From Lepidurus packardi (taxonomy: Eukaryota; Arthropoda; Branchiopoda; Notostraca; Triopsidae), in NCBI GenBank assembly GCA_023053545.1, contig JAKZAN010000004.1:3596001-3660000 (forward strand): a stretch of DNA of 64,000 nucleotides, written 5' to 3'. Below, one piece after another: positions 47,901 to 59,300 of this stretch (position 1 is its first letter; every line of letters starts with the position of its first letter). Made by a program: the position numbers and the translations under genes. The notes under the pieces were generated by a model. The model worked only from the letters and a program-made list of their open reading frames with translations. It had not been told where the DNA came from and did no database searches.

Positions 47901-50900
47901 CGGCTAATAGAGCGGCGAGGGAAACGACTCTTTATTACCCAATAATACCACGCACGAGTGGCTACCCAGACCAGACCAGCCCGGCTTGATTTGATTGGGT
48001 AAAAGAGGACCATAAGTAATGCACATATGTACAGTACATTACCGTACTGCACCGTAAGTAAGTAAAAAGGTCTGTATCCGAAAATCCCAGAAACAAAAGA
48101 AGATTCCTAACGAAGAAAAAAAAGGGAGGACGTGTGTATTTACTTAGTCAGCTTAGATGATACGCTTGTCAACAATAGGTCTGGACCAATACACACTCTG
48201 GGACTCGTTTGGAAAGCACTTGATTAGCTGATTTTGTCTTGTTTCCTTTTCTTTTTTTTCGATTTTATCTTACTGTTTTCTCTTCTCTTTGTTGTTTTCG
48301 TTGTATGCAGTGTTTAACTAATATGGCAAGTTATTAATACATTGGAGCGCTGATGAGAAGTTAGTTGTATCAGTTTTGGGGCTGGGTAATTGAAGGGAAG
48401 AATATTTGGTGGTTTGGAGAAGAGGAGAAAATAGTTGCATGAAATTTAACAGCTGTGCGCGCAGTTTTGGGTGCCCCAGCTTGGCGGGAAATTTAGCCCC
48501 GTGCACTAGGGCCGGGTGGGCTAACAACCCGCGGTCAGGGGTATAAGCATCCCATTACATGCTCCATATCGTTTCTATAAATAGGTGGGTATTTTCCCAA
48601 ACGACAGATAAGACAAGCCAACAGGGGCCAGCCAAAACTGTTCTGTTCGCCAAAGCATTAGCGACCGCTCAAGCTCAACAACAGATTGAACTGCTCTGCG
48701 CTCTAAGAGACTTGTATATACCCTATTCATACCTTCGTTTGCGAGGAAAACTTGGGAAAGAATTCAATGCGTGTCTGTGTTTGTGTCTGTTTAGGGTGGG
48801 GGGGGGAGGACGGCTTTTACACGGGGCTCAATTGTTGAGATTTCCTTGATAGGTAAGGGGGGAAATGGTAACTTGATTCGTTTTTAAACTCACCACGGGC
48901 TTCGGGATGTTAATATATTATAGTACGCGCGTGCCGGAGTGGTACTTGAACCAGCTGAGTTATTTGATCTGGGTGTATGTTTGCTTCATGTAGAGGGTGT
49001 GTGGGGGGAGGACTTTTAGCAGAAGCTGTGGGTTTGGTTTGTACCCCCCTTTCTTGTCAAACTCTTTCCGTTTTAGGTGCCGATGTATCAATAGGACGGG
49101 GGTGGAATTTGAGGCACGACGAGACGACAGATTGTAGTTTGGTAGTAGGCGGATCAGGGCTTCTGGGGGGGGGGGAGGTAGGGGGACTCGGTATTTCCCA
49201 TCTGGCGTGTATTGAGGCCGTTTAGGTACTGTGGTTGTACCTAAAGTGACCGTTTTGTGTGCTTCTGTCGTGAGTCTAATCTTTCATCAGGGCAAATTCT
49301 GCGTCAGAGCTCCGTGCTGGCAGATTTTCGCTCACGTTTTCGTTTTTAGGTTTGATAAGAACGTTGGAGGTTGTTAAGGTATGCCAGTATGTGGACAAGA
49401 GGTTTTATGTAGGTCACGTTTTTAAGGTTTGATGAGTTGTCCGTAAGGTTGTGAGAAGCTGCTGGAAATCAGTTGGAACGCCACGCTAATTCTGCCAAAA
49501 TGGTGAATTTGCCAGGCATACTTTTCATGCGGTATAGGTATAGCTAGTTGTAAAAGCCAGAAATGGGTTGATTCGATAAGTTGAGAATCTCCCGGTTATG
49601 TATATCGGGTGCTGCCGTGGTACAAAAGAGCAAGCGAAGGAGAGAATGAAGACGTCAAGAAGGGCATGTTAGTTAGTTAATGGCGGAGAAACCTTGTGGG
49701 GTTATAGAGATTAGAACAGTTGAGAATATATCCGTCTTGCTCCGTCTGAATAAGTTGGCGTACCCTCCTCTTTTTGTTTGGCTTGATAGGATAAAATGGT
49801 GCATCTGTGTTGGTGTTCTGGCTGTTCCCAGGTTGTCGAGACCAGTCAGCACTTCTATCTTCTCTGTTGGAGAGCAGGAGCACGCTATGCAACGTTCCGA
49901 GTTGACGTTATGCATGATAATCAGTCCCGCTGAAACAGCTTTCTAAAAACGTTCTCTTGGGCCTCGGAAAGAATTGAGCCGTCAGGATCGGCGAGATGGT
50001 TCAATTTACTTTCAAAAGGTCCACTTTTCTTGGTAGGTTAACCTTCGCATATGGTTGTCATGAAAGCGTTCACTGAAAACGTTCGATTTGCCTTAAAAAA
50101 TAAAATTTGACCAGGTGTGTTCTGTGGATGTCTTGTTTGTATATGGAGTTGAGTTGAGTAAGAAGCCGTACGGGGGCATAGTCCTGAAAGTGTATTTTAC
50201 AGGGCTTTAATTAAGAAAGAATTCCTCATATACAACACAATGTTGTACTACCAAAACCAGCAGTCCGGGTCTTTCCGCGTGCATGGAGGAAAGAAAAGTC
50301 TTGACTTGACCGCACACCTTGCATTCTGTAACACCGCGTGGTGTGCGACTTGCTGATGGGAGCCACACTTGGTGGCCTCTGTGTGCAACGCCCAATCCTC
50401 ATCGCATTGGACGCGGAGATGAGAACCAAGAGAGAGCGAGAGAGCTTGCTGGTAAACTAGCAGTTCATGCAAATGAAGCAGAAAATGAAACAAATCGTTG
50501 CTAGACTCCGGGTAGACCTCTCCATGTCCAAGTATGGCATGCGAGCCAACAAGCAGGACAAAAAAAGCGGCAGCAGCTGATGAAGATGTCTTCTTCTTCT
50601 TCCTTGAGCATTTTATATCCCCAGCGATGTTCCCTGTAGCCTCAGCCCGGTCTGGTCCGTTCCGTTGCTTTCGCAAGGAGTACTAATGAAGTCGTGCTTT
50701 CCGTTGTTTTTCTCTCTCCCTCTCTCGCTTAAGCTGGATCTCACATATCCTACTGCATCCCGTAGTGGGAACTCAGGTCCCAACTGAATCCTTTACTAAT
50801 TTCAGTTTACCCCGCTCGAAATAAAACAGAAATCAACCTCAAATCTCAAAATATCTAGCAACTTGCTTAGCATTCATTGCTCCCGTACGAGCTTGAATGG

Positions 50901-51962
50901 CGTTTTTTAACAATTAAAAAAATTGTGTCTTTCGCAACAAGACTTGCAAACATTTGACTTTGTTATGTTCGTGAAAGTACACATGTGGCGCTTTTTTGTG
51001 TTTTGTCGAACGTTAGCGGGATAAAGAAATTATATAGGGAAAGGGTTTTCTATGCGTAAGGGTTTCTATGCGTAAGGGTTTTATAATTGCGTACAGGGTT
51101 TTCTAACTGTACCTATGTTCCTTGAACGGGTTCCCGTTGTCGACAAAGGGAAACCCTGCCGCTCTTTCTTACACCCTTACAAGTGTGTAAATATGTCCGT
51201 TGACGGTTGAGCTTTTGAGGAGACAAGCCACGAAAGGGAAAGAAGAGATATCTCTCTCGCAGGACGACAGGAAATAAAAAGCATCAACTTACCAAACGCG
51301 CTGCCTTCATGCGTAGTAGCCGTGACGGTGCCGTTGGGTAATATTTGCAAATAACGATAACTCTTGCTCATCAAACGAATAATGGATCCTTCCGGATTGC
51401 CCCCGATGGGCGGTCCGCTCGAGATGGACGAAGCCGCGGCTGCAGGAACCATGCTCTGTGCGACTCCGGAGTTGGACGTGGCACCCATGCCGCCACCGAG
51501 GATCCCAGAAGTCAGGCTATGACTGGCTCCCGCCGGATTGGAAGGGTTGTTGGGGTGGTGGTGTCCCAGCATATTCAGCGACGTTATGACTGGATGAAAC
51601 GGGGGATGCGAAGGGTTAAACTCGGCTGCAGGTCCTCCACGCGGAGGTACTGGTAATGCCTTCAAGCGATCCGCGGAAATCATACGTGTACCGCGCTGAT
51701 GTGATAACGGCAACGGCCCGAGACGATCACCGAAAGTGGAACTACCAACAGCAGGTAGCTGTAGGACCTGCCGCACGCCGTGGACGTGAGGCAGCGAGCA
51801 GTAGAAATGGAGGAAGAGGCCGAGCAGTACGATCCAGCGAGTGGAAGTGGAACGGGGATGGGACGACGACAACGACGACGCTTTCAAGGAAGAAGAGGGG
51901 CAGCAGCAGCAACAGCCGAGAAGAGGACAGGTCCCGAGGCCGCGCTGAGGGCCAGGCCTCAT
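40422..51962 (-). CDS. Fibroblast growth factor family ligand with long N- and C-terminal extensions
   Basis: This is a secreted FGF of about 617 aa, the type that signals through FGFR kinases in arthropod tracheal or mesoderm development. Three exons join in frame: 51962-51293, 44745-44642 and 41501-40422, with the classic two introns inside the FGF core. Residues about 43-62 are a hydrophobic segment (WIVLLGLFLHFYC) fit for a signal peptide or anchor. A Pro/Gly/His-rich spacer leads to the core at about 196: RLMSKSYRYLQILPNGTV, then VKIGHVYIRGIASRHYLCLN. The FGF signature G-x-L-x-G-x(6)-E-C-x-L-x-E-x(6)-Y is matched exactly across exons 2 and 3. The core is followed by a tail of about 240 residues, very rich in Lys/Arg/Pro/Thr, with QQQNQQQQ. 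The length recalls insect Branchless, but orthology is not established. Confidence 0.88.
41731..41942. repeat. Imperfect tandem duplication in FGF intron 2
   Basis: Two copies of about 85-95 bp both begin with GTT(C/T)(C/T)ACTCTGTAAATGG and end with TTTTAGTTTGTAATTT (first copy from about 41731, second from about 41848). The middle parts are T-rich and diverged. Confidence 0.6.
43428..43446. repeat. Poly-G tract in FGF intron 2
   Basis: 19 G residues directly after a GAGAGAGA-rich stretch (about 43411-43427). Confidence 0.95.
44746..51292 (-). other. FGF intron 1 (6.5 kb)
   Basis: Very long for this window. It contains the TG/CA microsatellite next to exon 2, GA-rich runs (47270-47340) and G-rich patches (48796-48806, 49166-49175). 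Short overlapping words GGGTTTTCTATGCGTAAGG repeat at about 51041-51080. Open frames present are short and show no family resemblance. Confidence 0.6.
44889..44975. repeat. (TG)n/(CA)n microsatellite near FGF exon 2
   Basis: Over 40 nearly uninterrupted TG units on +. On the gene's strand this is (CA)n located about 140-230 nt upstream of the exon 2 acceptor. It creates long artificial cysteine/valine and histidine/threonine frames that are not genes. Confidence 0.95.
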
Positions 51963-54900
51963 GACGGCCTCGCCCGCAACAACGTGTCAACCGTTCTCCA
52001 CAACACACATATATATGATCGGATAACACGCGACACACACTTTTCGAGGCTGTTAGCTCCACTTGATTCTCTGCGGGTGAAAAAAAAAAGTGACGGGGAC
52101 GCGAAGAATTACGGGTCAGTTTGGTAGTTCTTCACTCGAGTAAAGAAAACCCTAACCAATTTTTTCTCTGGCTGGAAAGCTTCCTTCCAAGTGGAAAGGA
52201 TCACAACAGGCAGCGGACGGTAGTAGTCGGAGTCGCAGTTACTCCCAGACTCATGTCTGCAGCTAGCGTGTAGCAGTAGGTTTCGTAGGAAGGGGAAGAA
52301 GGTTTGCACCGGACTGGCGACGGTCACGAGAAGATCCGCTGAAGATGTACGCTCCGGCATGAAAAGCGGCGCCGATGTTTTTGCGGAGGAGGAGGAGGAA
52401 GGAAGAAGTAGGTGGATTAAATGGCCAGATTTTCAGTGGTGACAATCGAGGTGTGGGTGCACTTGCTTTCTTTCTTTAAACTATAACTACCACGTCAAAC
52501 ACTGTGGACAAATGACACGACGGAGGCGGAGTGTAACACGCGGCATAAACTCGGCCAAGCCAAGGAGGATTCCCGCGACCGCGAACACATATGCGCATGG
52601 CGAACCGCAGATGAACAACCCCACCACCTTCGCCACTTCTTTTTTTCCTTCAAAGGGGATTCGACGCCACACGAGAATATAACACCACTTTTGTTCAGGA
52701 TGGACACAACGCCTACGAATACGAACGGGAGAGGTGGTTATAGAAGCTTAACAGATTTAGTGGCCCCAGAGTAAAAAAAAAGGACAAAAATTGCCCCAAA
52801 CTACACCAGTTAAGGACTGCGCGGGTCCAGCAAAGCCACACACTTATAGTACCAAGCCGCTCCAGGACTAGTACCTACCACTACAACTCGCCAGTAGTAT
52901 TAGCCAGAGTGTATCATTAGGCCGTCTTCTTCGGCACATGGCATGGAACTGTAGCACCAAAACCCTCACTGTAATCCTCGGTTGTTGACTGTTGTCGTGC
53001 GTGGCTGTACATTTAATATTGGTAACAATATTCCTTGGCTAGTGCAAAAACTCGCATGACTCCAGCAGGAATGCTTGGATATGACAACAATGCTGAAGAT
53101 GCTCTTGGTGGAGGCGATGACACTGTTGGCTTGTGACCACAGGACATCTTGACTGCAATACTTCCCCTTTTTTCTTTTTCAAAAGGTCTTGGGGGTTCCG
53201 GGCGACAAGGCTTATTTTTTGTTTTGTTTGGGGAGTTGGAGGATTTTTTTTTTAAATACTTGTAAGATTGTTTAGGTGGGAATATGGATAATATATTTAT
53301 ATAATATATTGTATGTAACAATAGGATTCTTGTATGTATTGTAAAACTGGAGGACTTGTGAACAGGAGCACAGCAAAGACCCTACTGATGAGGCCCGGGG
53401 TCCCCCTCAATGTAGTTTGCCGACAGATGGGGAGGGGGCCCAGTTAAGGTTCTTGGCCATGGGTTGGTCCCGAACCGGGGATATTATAGAGAAGCTCTCA
53501 CCGGCCTCCCCCTGACGGAACTTTTGACTGTAAATATCCTCGCACTCAATCTGAATCCTTTTTTTTTTTAGTATTTCATTTGGTGAGATTTGTAGGAAAG
53601 ATTTTTTACTGGGCCCAAAACGCCCATACTGGCAATTTAGGAAACAATTCATTATCTCGGAAGACGTAAACTTGACTAGGAAAAAGAAGTTTAAAAATCA
53701 GAGGAAATAGAAAAGGAAACGATTTTTTTTTTTGCTCACTGAAGAATTTTTTTGAATGACGATTTCCGTTTTCTGGAGTAAAAAGGTGTGTCGTTATCTC
53801 GTTGAAATTCCACCTGGTCTGGAACTTCAAACGTGGAAGTTATAAGGGTACATTGGCGTCATTAACTAGCCAGGTCATGAATTATCTTTCTTGAATTATC
53901 TCACGGTTCAATGACGAGACTGTTGGAATTTTCGACGTGTTGGGGCTCGTAATCATAGTTAGGACTTTGCTTTTTAATCATGTTTTATTGTTGAGGTGCC
54001 GAGGATAGATAGAAAAAAAGTAGGAAAGTTATTTTTTTCGCGTTTTTCGTCGCTTGCTTTTTATATGTACGGTAGAAAATAATAGAAAGGGTCGTTGGTG
54101 GTATAGCATCGGTTTTTGGCTAGAGGCTGTAATAGCCCATTTGTTATGGGCGGCGGCAAGCTTTTCGTTACGCTCTTTTTCTTAGGGGAGAAAATGCAAC
54201 ACACAGGTGTTTGTTTTGTATAACCAGGTGTCTTTACAACTTTATCTTGTAACAGCCCTCTTCTCTCTAACCCAAAAGAAGTCCCTCCCGCATTATGTAT
54301 CCCGCGTCACGATACAGAATGTACAGTACCTCATCCCCTCCTACGTTCTCCTCCGTCCTTTGGCTTCCCAAAAATGTTAACCCTTTACTTTAAGTCCCCC
54401 ACAAAAAAAAAATTATAAGTTTCTGACATTGGCATTTTCTGGCCCAAAGCGTATATCGAGTTGGCTTTGGGGGGGAGAAAGGGGTTTATTTTATTTTATT
54501 GGAATTGAAACGTTTGTAACTGCTTTCCGCGTGAAGGAAATCTTGTTAGATCTTGGATAGGGGAGAAAAAAAGCCTATGGCCATGCATAGGTCGTCGCTT
54601 TGAAGATTGATGAGACAGTGCTAGGTAAAGATATTTTGCTCCAGAGTCGACTGAGTTGGTCGTCTTTGAACAGGATCGCGTAGACCAGACAGCCAGTGAA
54701 AATCAATTATGGTCCGGTATACCCTTGACCAAAGATGGGGTACTCCCCCCCCCACCCCCCTTACCGATTTTACTTTATTGTTTTAGATATTTGGCTCTTG
54801 ATTTACTATTTTTGGTGAATAAGTTTGACATAAACGCTCTTTAATTGTAATCTTTTTTTTATATAGTAAAACGTTGATGGAGCTTTAATTGCAATCTTTT

Positions 54901-55372
54901 TGACATAAAAAACGTTGCTTAAGTTTTTTTGGGGGTTTTTATTTTGTCAGGAAAAAGGCTAACGAAGCCAAAAAAAAACGTGTAATGAAATCGTTCCTAA
55001 GTAGTTAGTGAAATTATAGCAGGAGCGAAAATAAGAACAGATATACAAGGAGCTTCGGATCCCCCGAGTCACGAAACCACGTCGGACCAAATACAATAAT
55101 ATTTAGGCTCTCTCCAACTTCAAAGCCCGTGGACGTCGACGTCTGCATTGGATGGTATAACAGCATCGTTTCTAAACCAAGAAGATGCTGCGCATCTTGT
55201 CTTGTATGTGTTTAGTGAAATGGTACACTCTCTCTCTATGTCTCTCTTTCTCTCTCCCGCTTTACGCCGTGGGCTCCCACACATCGTTAAATCAGAGCGT
55301 AACACATGTAAGCATATAGGCGCCGTATTGGCGCCTAAATGCTATATATACGCCTATATACTCTCTCCCTCT

Positions 55373-55409
<37 letters not shown>

Positions 55410-56365
55410 CTTCTCTTGTACCTGGCAATGAGCTGCTTCATGTTGATCTTACTTCATTTCTGTGCCATCACTTGGACCAGCCAAACACGCACACACACAC
55501 ACACACATACATACTGGCGCCCAAAAAAAATTGGAAAAAGTGATTATATCCGACCCGCCAAAAGGTGTCTGGTTTAGACTGCAGCATCTCCGCTTTAGCG
55601 CTTTGGGACGCTCATGCAAAACAATACTCCAGCTATTGTTATATTACTATATAGACTTGGATGCATGGCACCAGACACTGCTGGACTTGCTGGTACACAT
55701 GGTTATGGCGGCGCGAGTCGAGTCTGGCGGGATTGAAGTCCAAAGCTTGGGGCTTTTTTTCTTCCTTTTTTTTGTAAAGTATGCCCCTTGTTCTGCTAGC
55801 TCTTGTTAACTCTTTTGTTAAAAGATCTCCAAAGTTAGATTCAGCTATCCGAGCGGGTTCATGGGTCAATCTCTCTGATGGGGATATCCCCTCCCCTGTC
55901 TTGTAACTGCCTGCATGCTACCATTTTTATTCTTATTCTTTTTTATTTTTTTTATTTTTTTATCTTTTGGGGTGAGTGAGGAGTTAAATTGCGAGAAATG
56001 TGTAACAGGAGAATAGAGTTTACATGTACGAGGCACTCGACAGCAAAGAAGTGTCTTTTACTATTTTCAAGTTTTTTTTTTTGGGTCTCGAGCTTCCAAA
56101 GGTTTACCTATTCTTCTATCGCGCGTTCTTGTCTCATGTGATTTTCTATTTGTCTTTTCCCAGGTATCGGCGTCCGGAGTTTCCGAATCGATTCTGAGCC
56201 GCTCTTTTGATAATCGATCCCAACCTACTTTACCTGGCGTATTGGTGTTGTGTCTTTTGTTTTCCAAGGAAAATCTGGCGAATGCAAAACTTTAGGAGGA
56301 ACTAGCGAAATAAAAGTAAAGCTGTGAATGTGTACAAATTGTGGTCAAGCAAGTCCAAATTAAAC
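51963..56365. other. Divergent intergenic region FGF-MICU3
   Basis: 4.4 kb between the two start codons. It should hold the FGF 5' UTR and promoter (next to 51962) and the MICU3 promoter. It contains a (TA)n run (about 55376-55404), a (CA)n run (about 55486-55507) and C-rich runs at about 54747. No open frame could be tied to a known protein and no RNA gene was recognised. Confidence 0.6.
55376..55404. repeat. (TA)n microsatellite
   Basis: About 14 TA units in the FGF-MICU3 spacer, followed about 80 nt later by a short (CA)n run. Confidence 0.9.
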
Positions 56366-59300
56366 ATGGCTACCAGGAGATTGATGCAACCTCTAAAAAT
56401 AGCTGTCTTTACTGGCAGAACAGTAACCTCCAAATCTAGCGCGAAAAAGTCTTGGAGCAGTTATCTGACAGGTGCAGCAGGAGCCCTCGTTGGTGGTACG
56501 TTGATAGCAGGATATTACTACAATGGCCAAACCAATTCCAATCTTATATCATCCGGTAACTGGACGGTAAAGGCATCATCGTCATCCAAGAAGGTAGAAC
56601 AAAAATCTTTTGCAAACACTCTTGGGCATAGCTTTCGAAACGTTACTGTTCTCGTATCATGTGTATTTATTATTTCGTAATATTTTTAGTTTGCATACAT
56701 TGTCTGTTCATGGCTAAACAAGAGCCTTTATTTATAAGAGTTCAGACAGTTTTTTTTTGGGGGGGGGGGGGGGTGGCGAGACTTCGATCTGGCAAAAGAA
56801 AGGGGGTAGTATAGTTTGTATGTATAGGCAAGCAGAGCCAATGAGATTCACATCTCATTCCCAAAGTGCTTGGGAGATAGCTTTTGTGGTACTGCTTGTC
56901 AGCAGAAATTGTAAAGGGAAGCGCAGTTTCCTTTTTCCTGTGCTTCTGTCTGTCCCTCGCTCTCTTTCCTCTTTTTCTGACTGCAACTAATGCGGTGGGA
57001 GACGAAAGTGGAGACTCGCGTATGGATTTGACGAGTCATTATTGATACATTTTCCCCACGCTGCCTGGCGTGCCCGAACTCCATTATATCTATATGATAT
57101 ACTATATAGGCCGGGATAATGATCTTAAAAGGCGATTGGAGGGATGCATTAGAAGTAAACTACTTGTACAGAGCCAGGAAGGGTGTACTGCACAGTACGT
57201 CAAGACAGGAAGCCACCCTCGCTTTCCGTACATACCCCCTCCCCCTCTCTCCCCGAAAAAGGAAAAACAGGTCGTTTTCAGGGCTCCCCCCCCTGCGTGA
57301 TCAGCGAATTAATTAGTCTCGTGAAGGTGCACAGTCCAGTACGAAACACACATAACTCTGGCGCGCTCTCCACCCACGCATGTTTTTTTTTTCTTCGGCT
57401 TGTGTAAAGGCGCTGACCGATTAGCTGGTTATCTCCGCCCCCGCCGCCAATTACCCCGTAGCCGTCACTAACGTTTTGATAATGATGTACAGTGAAAAGT
57501 GGTGCGTGGGATGCTAATATGTTTGGTGTACGTCACCCGATTCACACCTTGTGACTCCCTCTATTTTATTACTGGAATTCCTGGCTCTTTGGACTCTTTT
57601 AAGCTGGGGTGTGAACTTTATAGACTTTATAGGTTGAATGGTCCTCTCCCCTCCCGTGTTTCCGCCTGCCATGTCACATAAGTGTCACCTACCCACACCT
57701 GTCGTTCCAAAGGTCATTTCCATACAAGCTGGTATATAGTATGTGGGGATGGGGGAGATTGGTGCATGCCACTTCTTAAGTCTTTTAAGTGGAGCAAAAT
57801 AGGAAGTGATTTAGGGATTTCTCCACAAATGCGTTTATTTTTAGCTTGCAGTTGGGAAAGCGTTTTCGAAGCTAATGGGGGGAGGGGCAAAAGTCAACGC
57901 AAAAGCAAAAAAAAAAAGCACAAAATATCTCGTTTATTGCACTTTTTATGCCGACCTTTTTGAAAGAATGTGATGAAAGAAGACATCTTAAGTTCTTCGT
58001 TATGAGTGCAATGTGAGAGAGCGAGACAGGTGTCTTGCTCCATCGAAATGAGGTTGTTGTTGTTGCTTTTTTGTATGTTCTAACATCTTGACTGTAGGAT
58101 GCTGTTTTATTTTGCAGATGGAGGGGGGAGGAAGGAGGGAGGAAAAGGGGAAAGAGGGGGGCCAAAAGGTACAAAGCTTTCTTTATGCTGGCTGGGCAAT
58201 TTTCCCGGCGTTGTGGCCAAGGCCTGGCCTGACGGGCTTCTTCTCGGACACCGCTAAGCGCTAACATCAGAGCGGACCGGACCGGACGGACTCTTTTGCT
58301 TATGGGGCTCTCTTCCATCACATGTCCCATATTAGGGCAAAGAGATAATGAACCTGGCACACACGTAGAGAGCTCTTAACAACCTGCAGCATATACAGTA
58401 TAAAGACAGACCGCCCCTTGCTGAGCTTTTTTTCTTGTTTGGGAGGGGGGGGGGGGGATTTGGGGTTGCTATTCTTGTGGAAGTTCGATATGATAGAAGC
58501 AAAAGTCCTTTCGAACGAAAAGTAAGAGGTCTTCGTTTGCAATAACTGTTGACTGCAAGAAAACTATGCCGGGTTTTGGGGGGTTGGGAACCTAATTAAT
58601 TCCAAGTCGATCAAGTGGTCAATGAATGCGATAGCGGATGCGAATTTCCCTATAGGAAAAAAAATAGGAATGGCATTAGAGATAATTGAAATGCAGACCG
58701 CGTGTGGCACTGTCAAGGCTGGGAGGGATAAATTAATGACTTGATCTGCAAGTATGAAAATCCAGTCTTCTTATAAGCCAAGCCAGCGAATTTTCATTTA
58801 GAGAGCTGGGAAAAAGAAAAGGGCGTTAGGGAATAAGAAAGATGGGAGAAGAAAGAGAGAGAGGGACAGGGCAAGGCCGTTGAGTTAACAATCCTTGAGG
58901 TCTTCATCACCTGGTCAAGGTGGTAAAGAAACTGTGCAGATGACTGGTTTTCTTGACGATGGTGTGCGGTCCAATGTGCGTGTGTGCGCGCGCATCCCTG
59001 CGTGTGGTTGTGTTGTCTTGGATGGGGAAATGTCTTGATTATGGCAGAAAATTTCCTTCTTTTTCCTTCCGCTCCTTCGCGTGTGTGTGTATGTATATGT
59101 GTGTGTGCACAAGGACCGAAATCTTTATGCGAGAGTACTTATGGAATGCTTGAGAGAAACTGAGTTGAACTTGAAGATAAAAATATACACATCTAACGGG
59201 GAAGAATGTACTGCAACTTGTTTATTCCGGGGCGTCAGATTACCATGGTAATTTACTGGCGATCAGGTTGTAAGTTCAATTATGCAGCCAGTCGGCCCTC

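Noticed and set aside
50248-50676. 142-codon minus frame in FGF intron 1
   Set aside because: Contains a run of Lys/Ser from simple sequence, no domain, and overlaps other frames equally long; no splice-compatible link to the FGF exons.
51656-52127. Open frames of over 100 codons on the + strand opposite FGF exon 1
   Set aside because: Arg/Gly/Glu-rich shadows of a GC-rich coding exon; no start context or homology.
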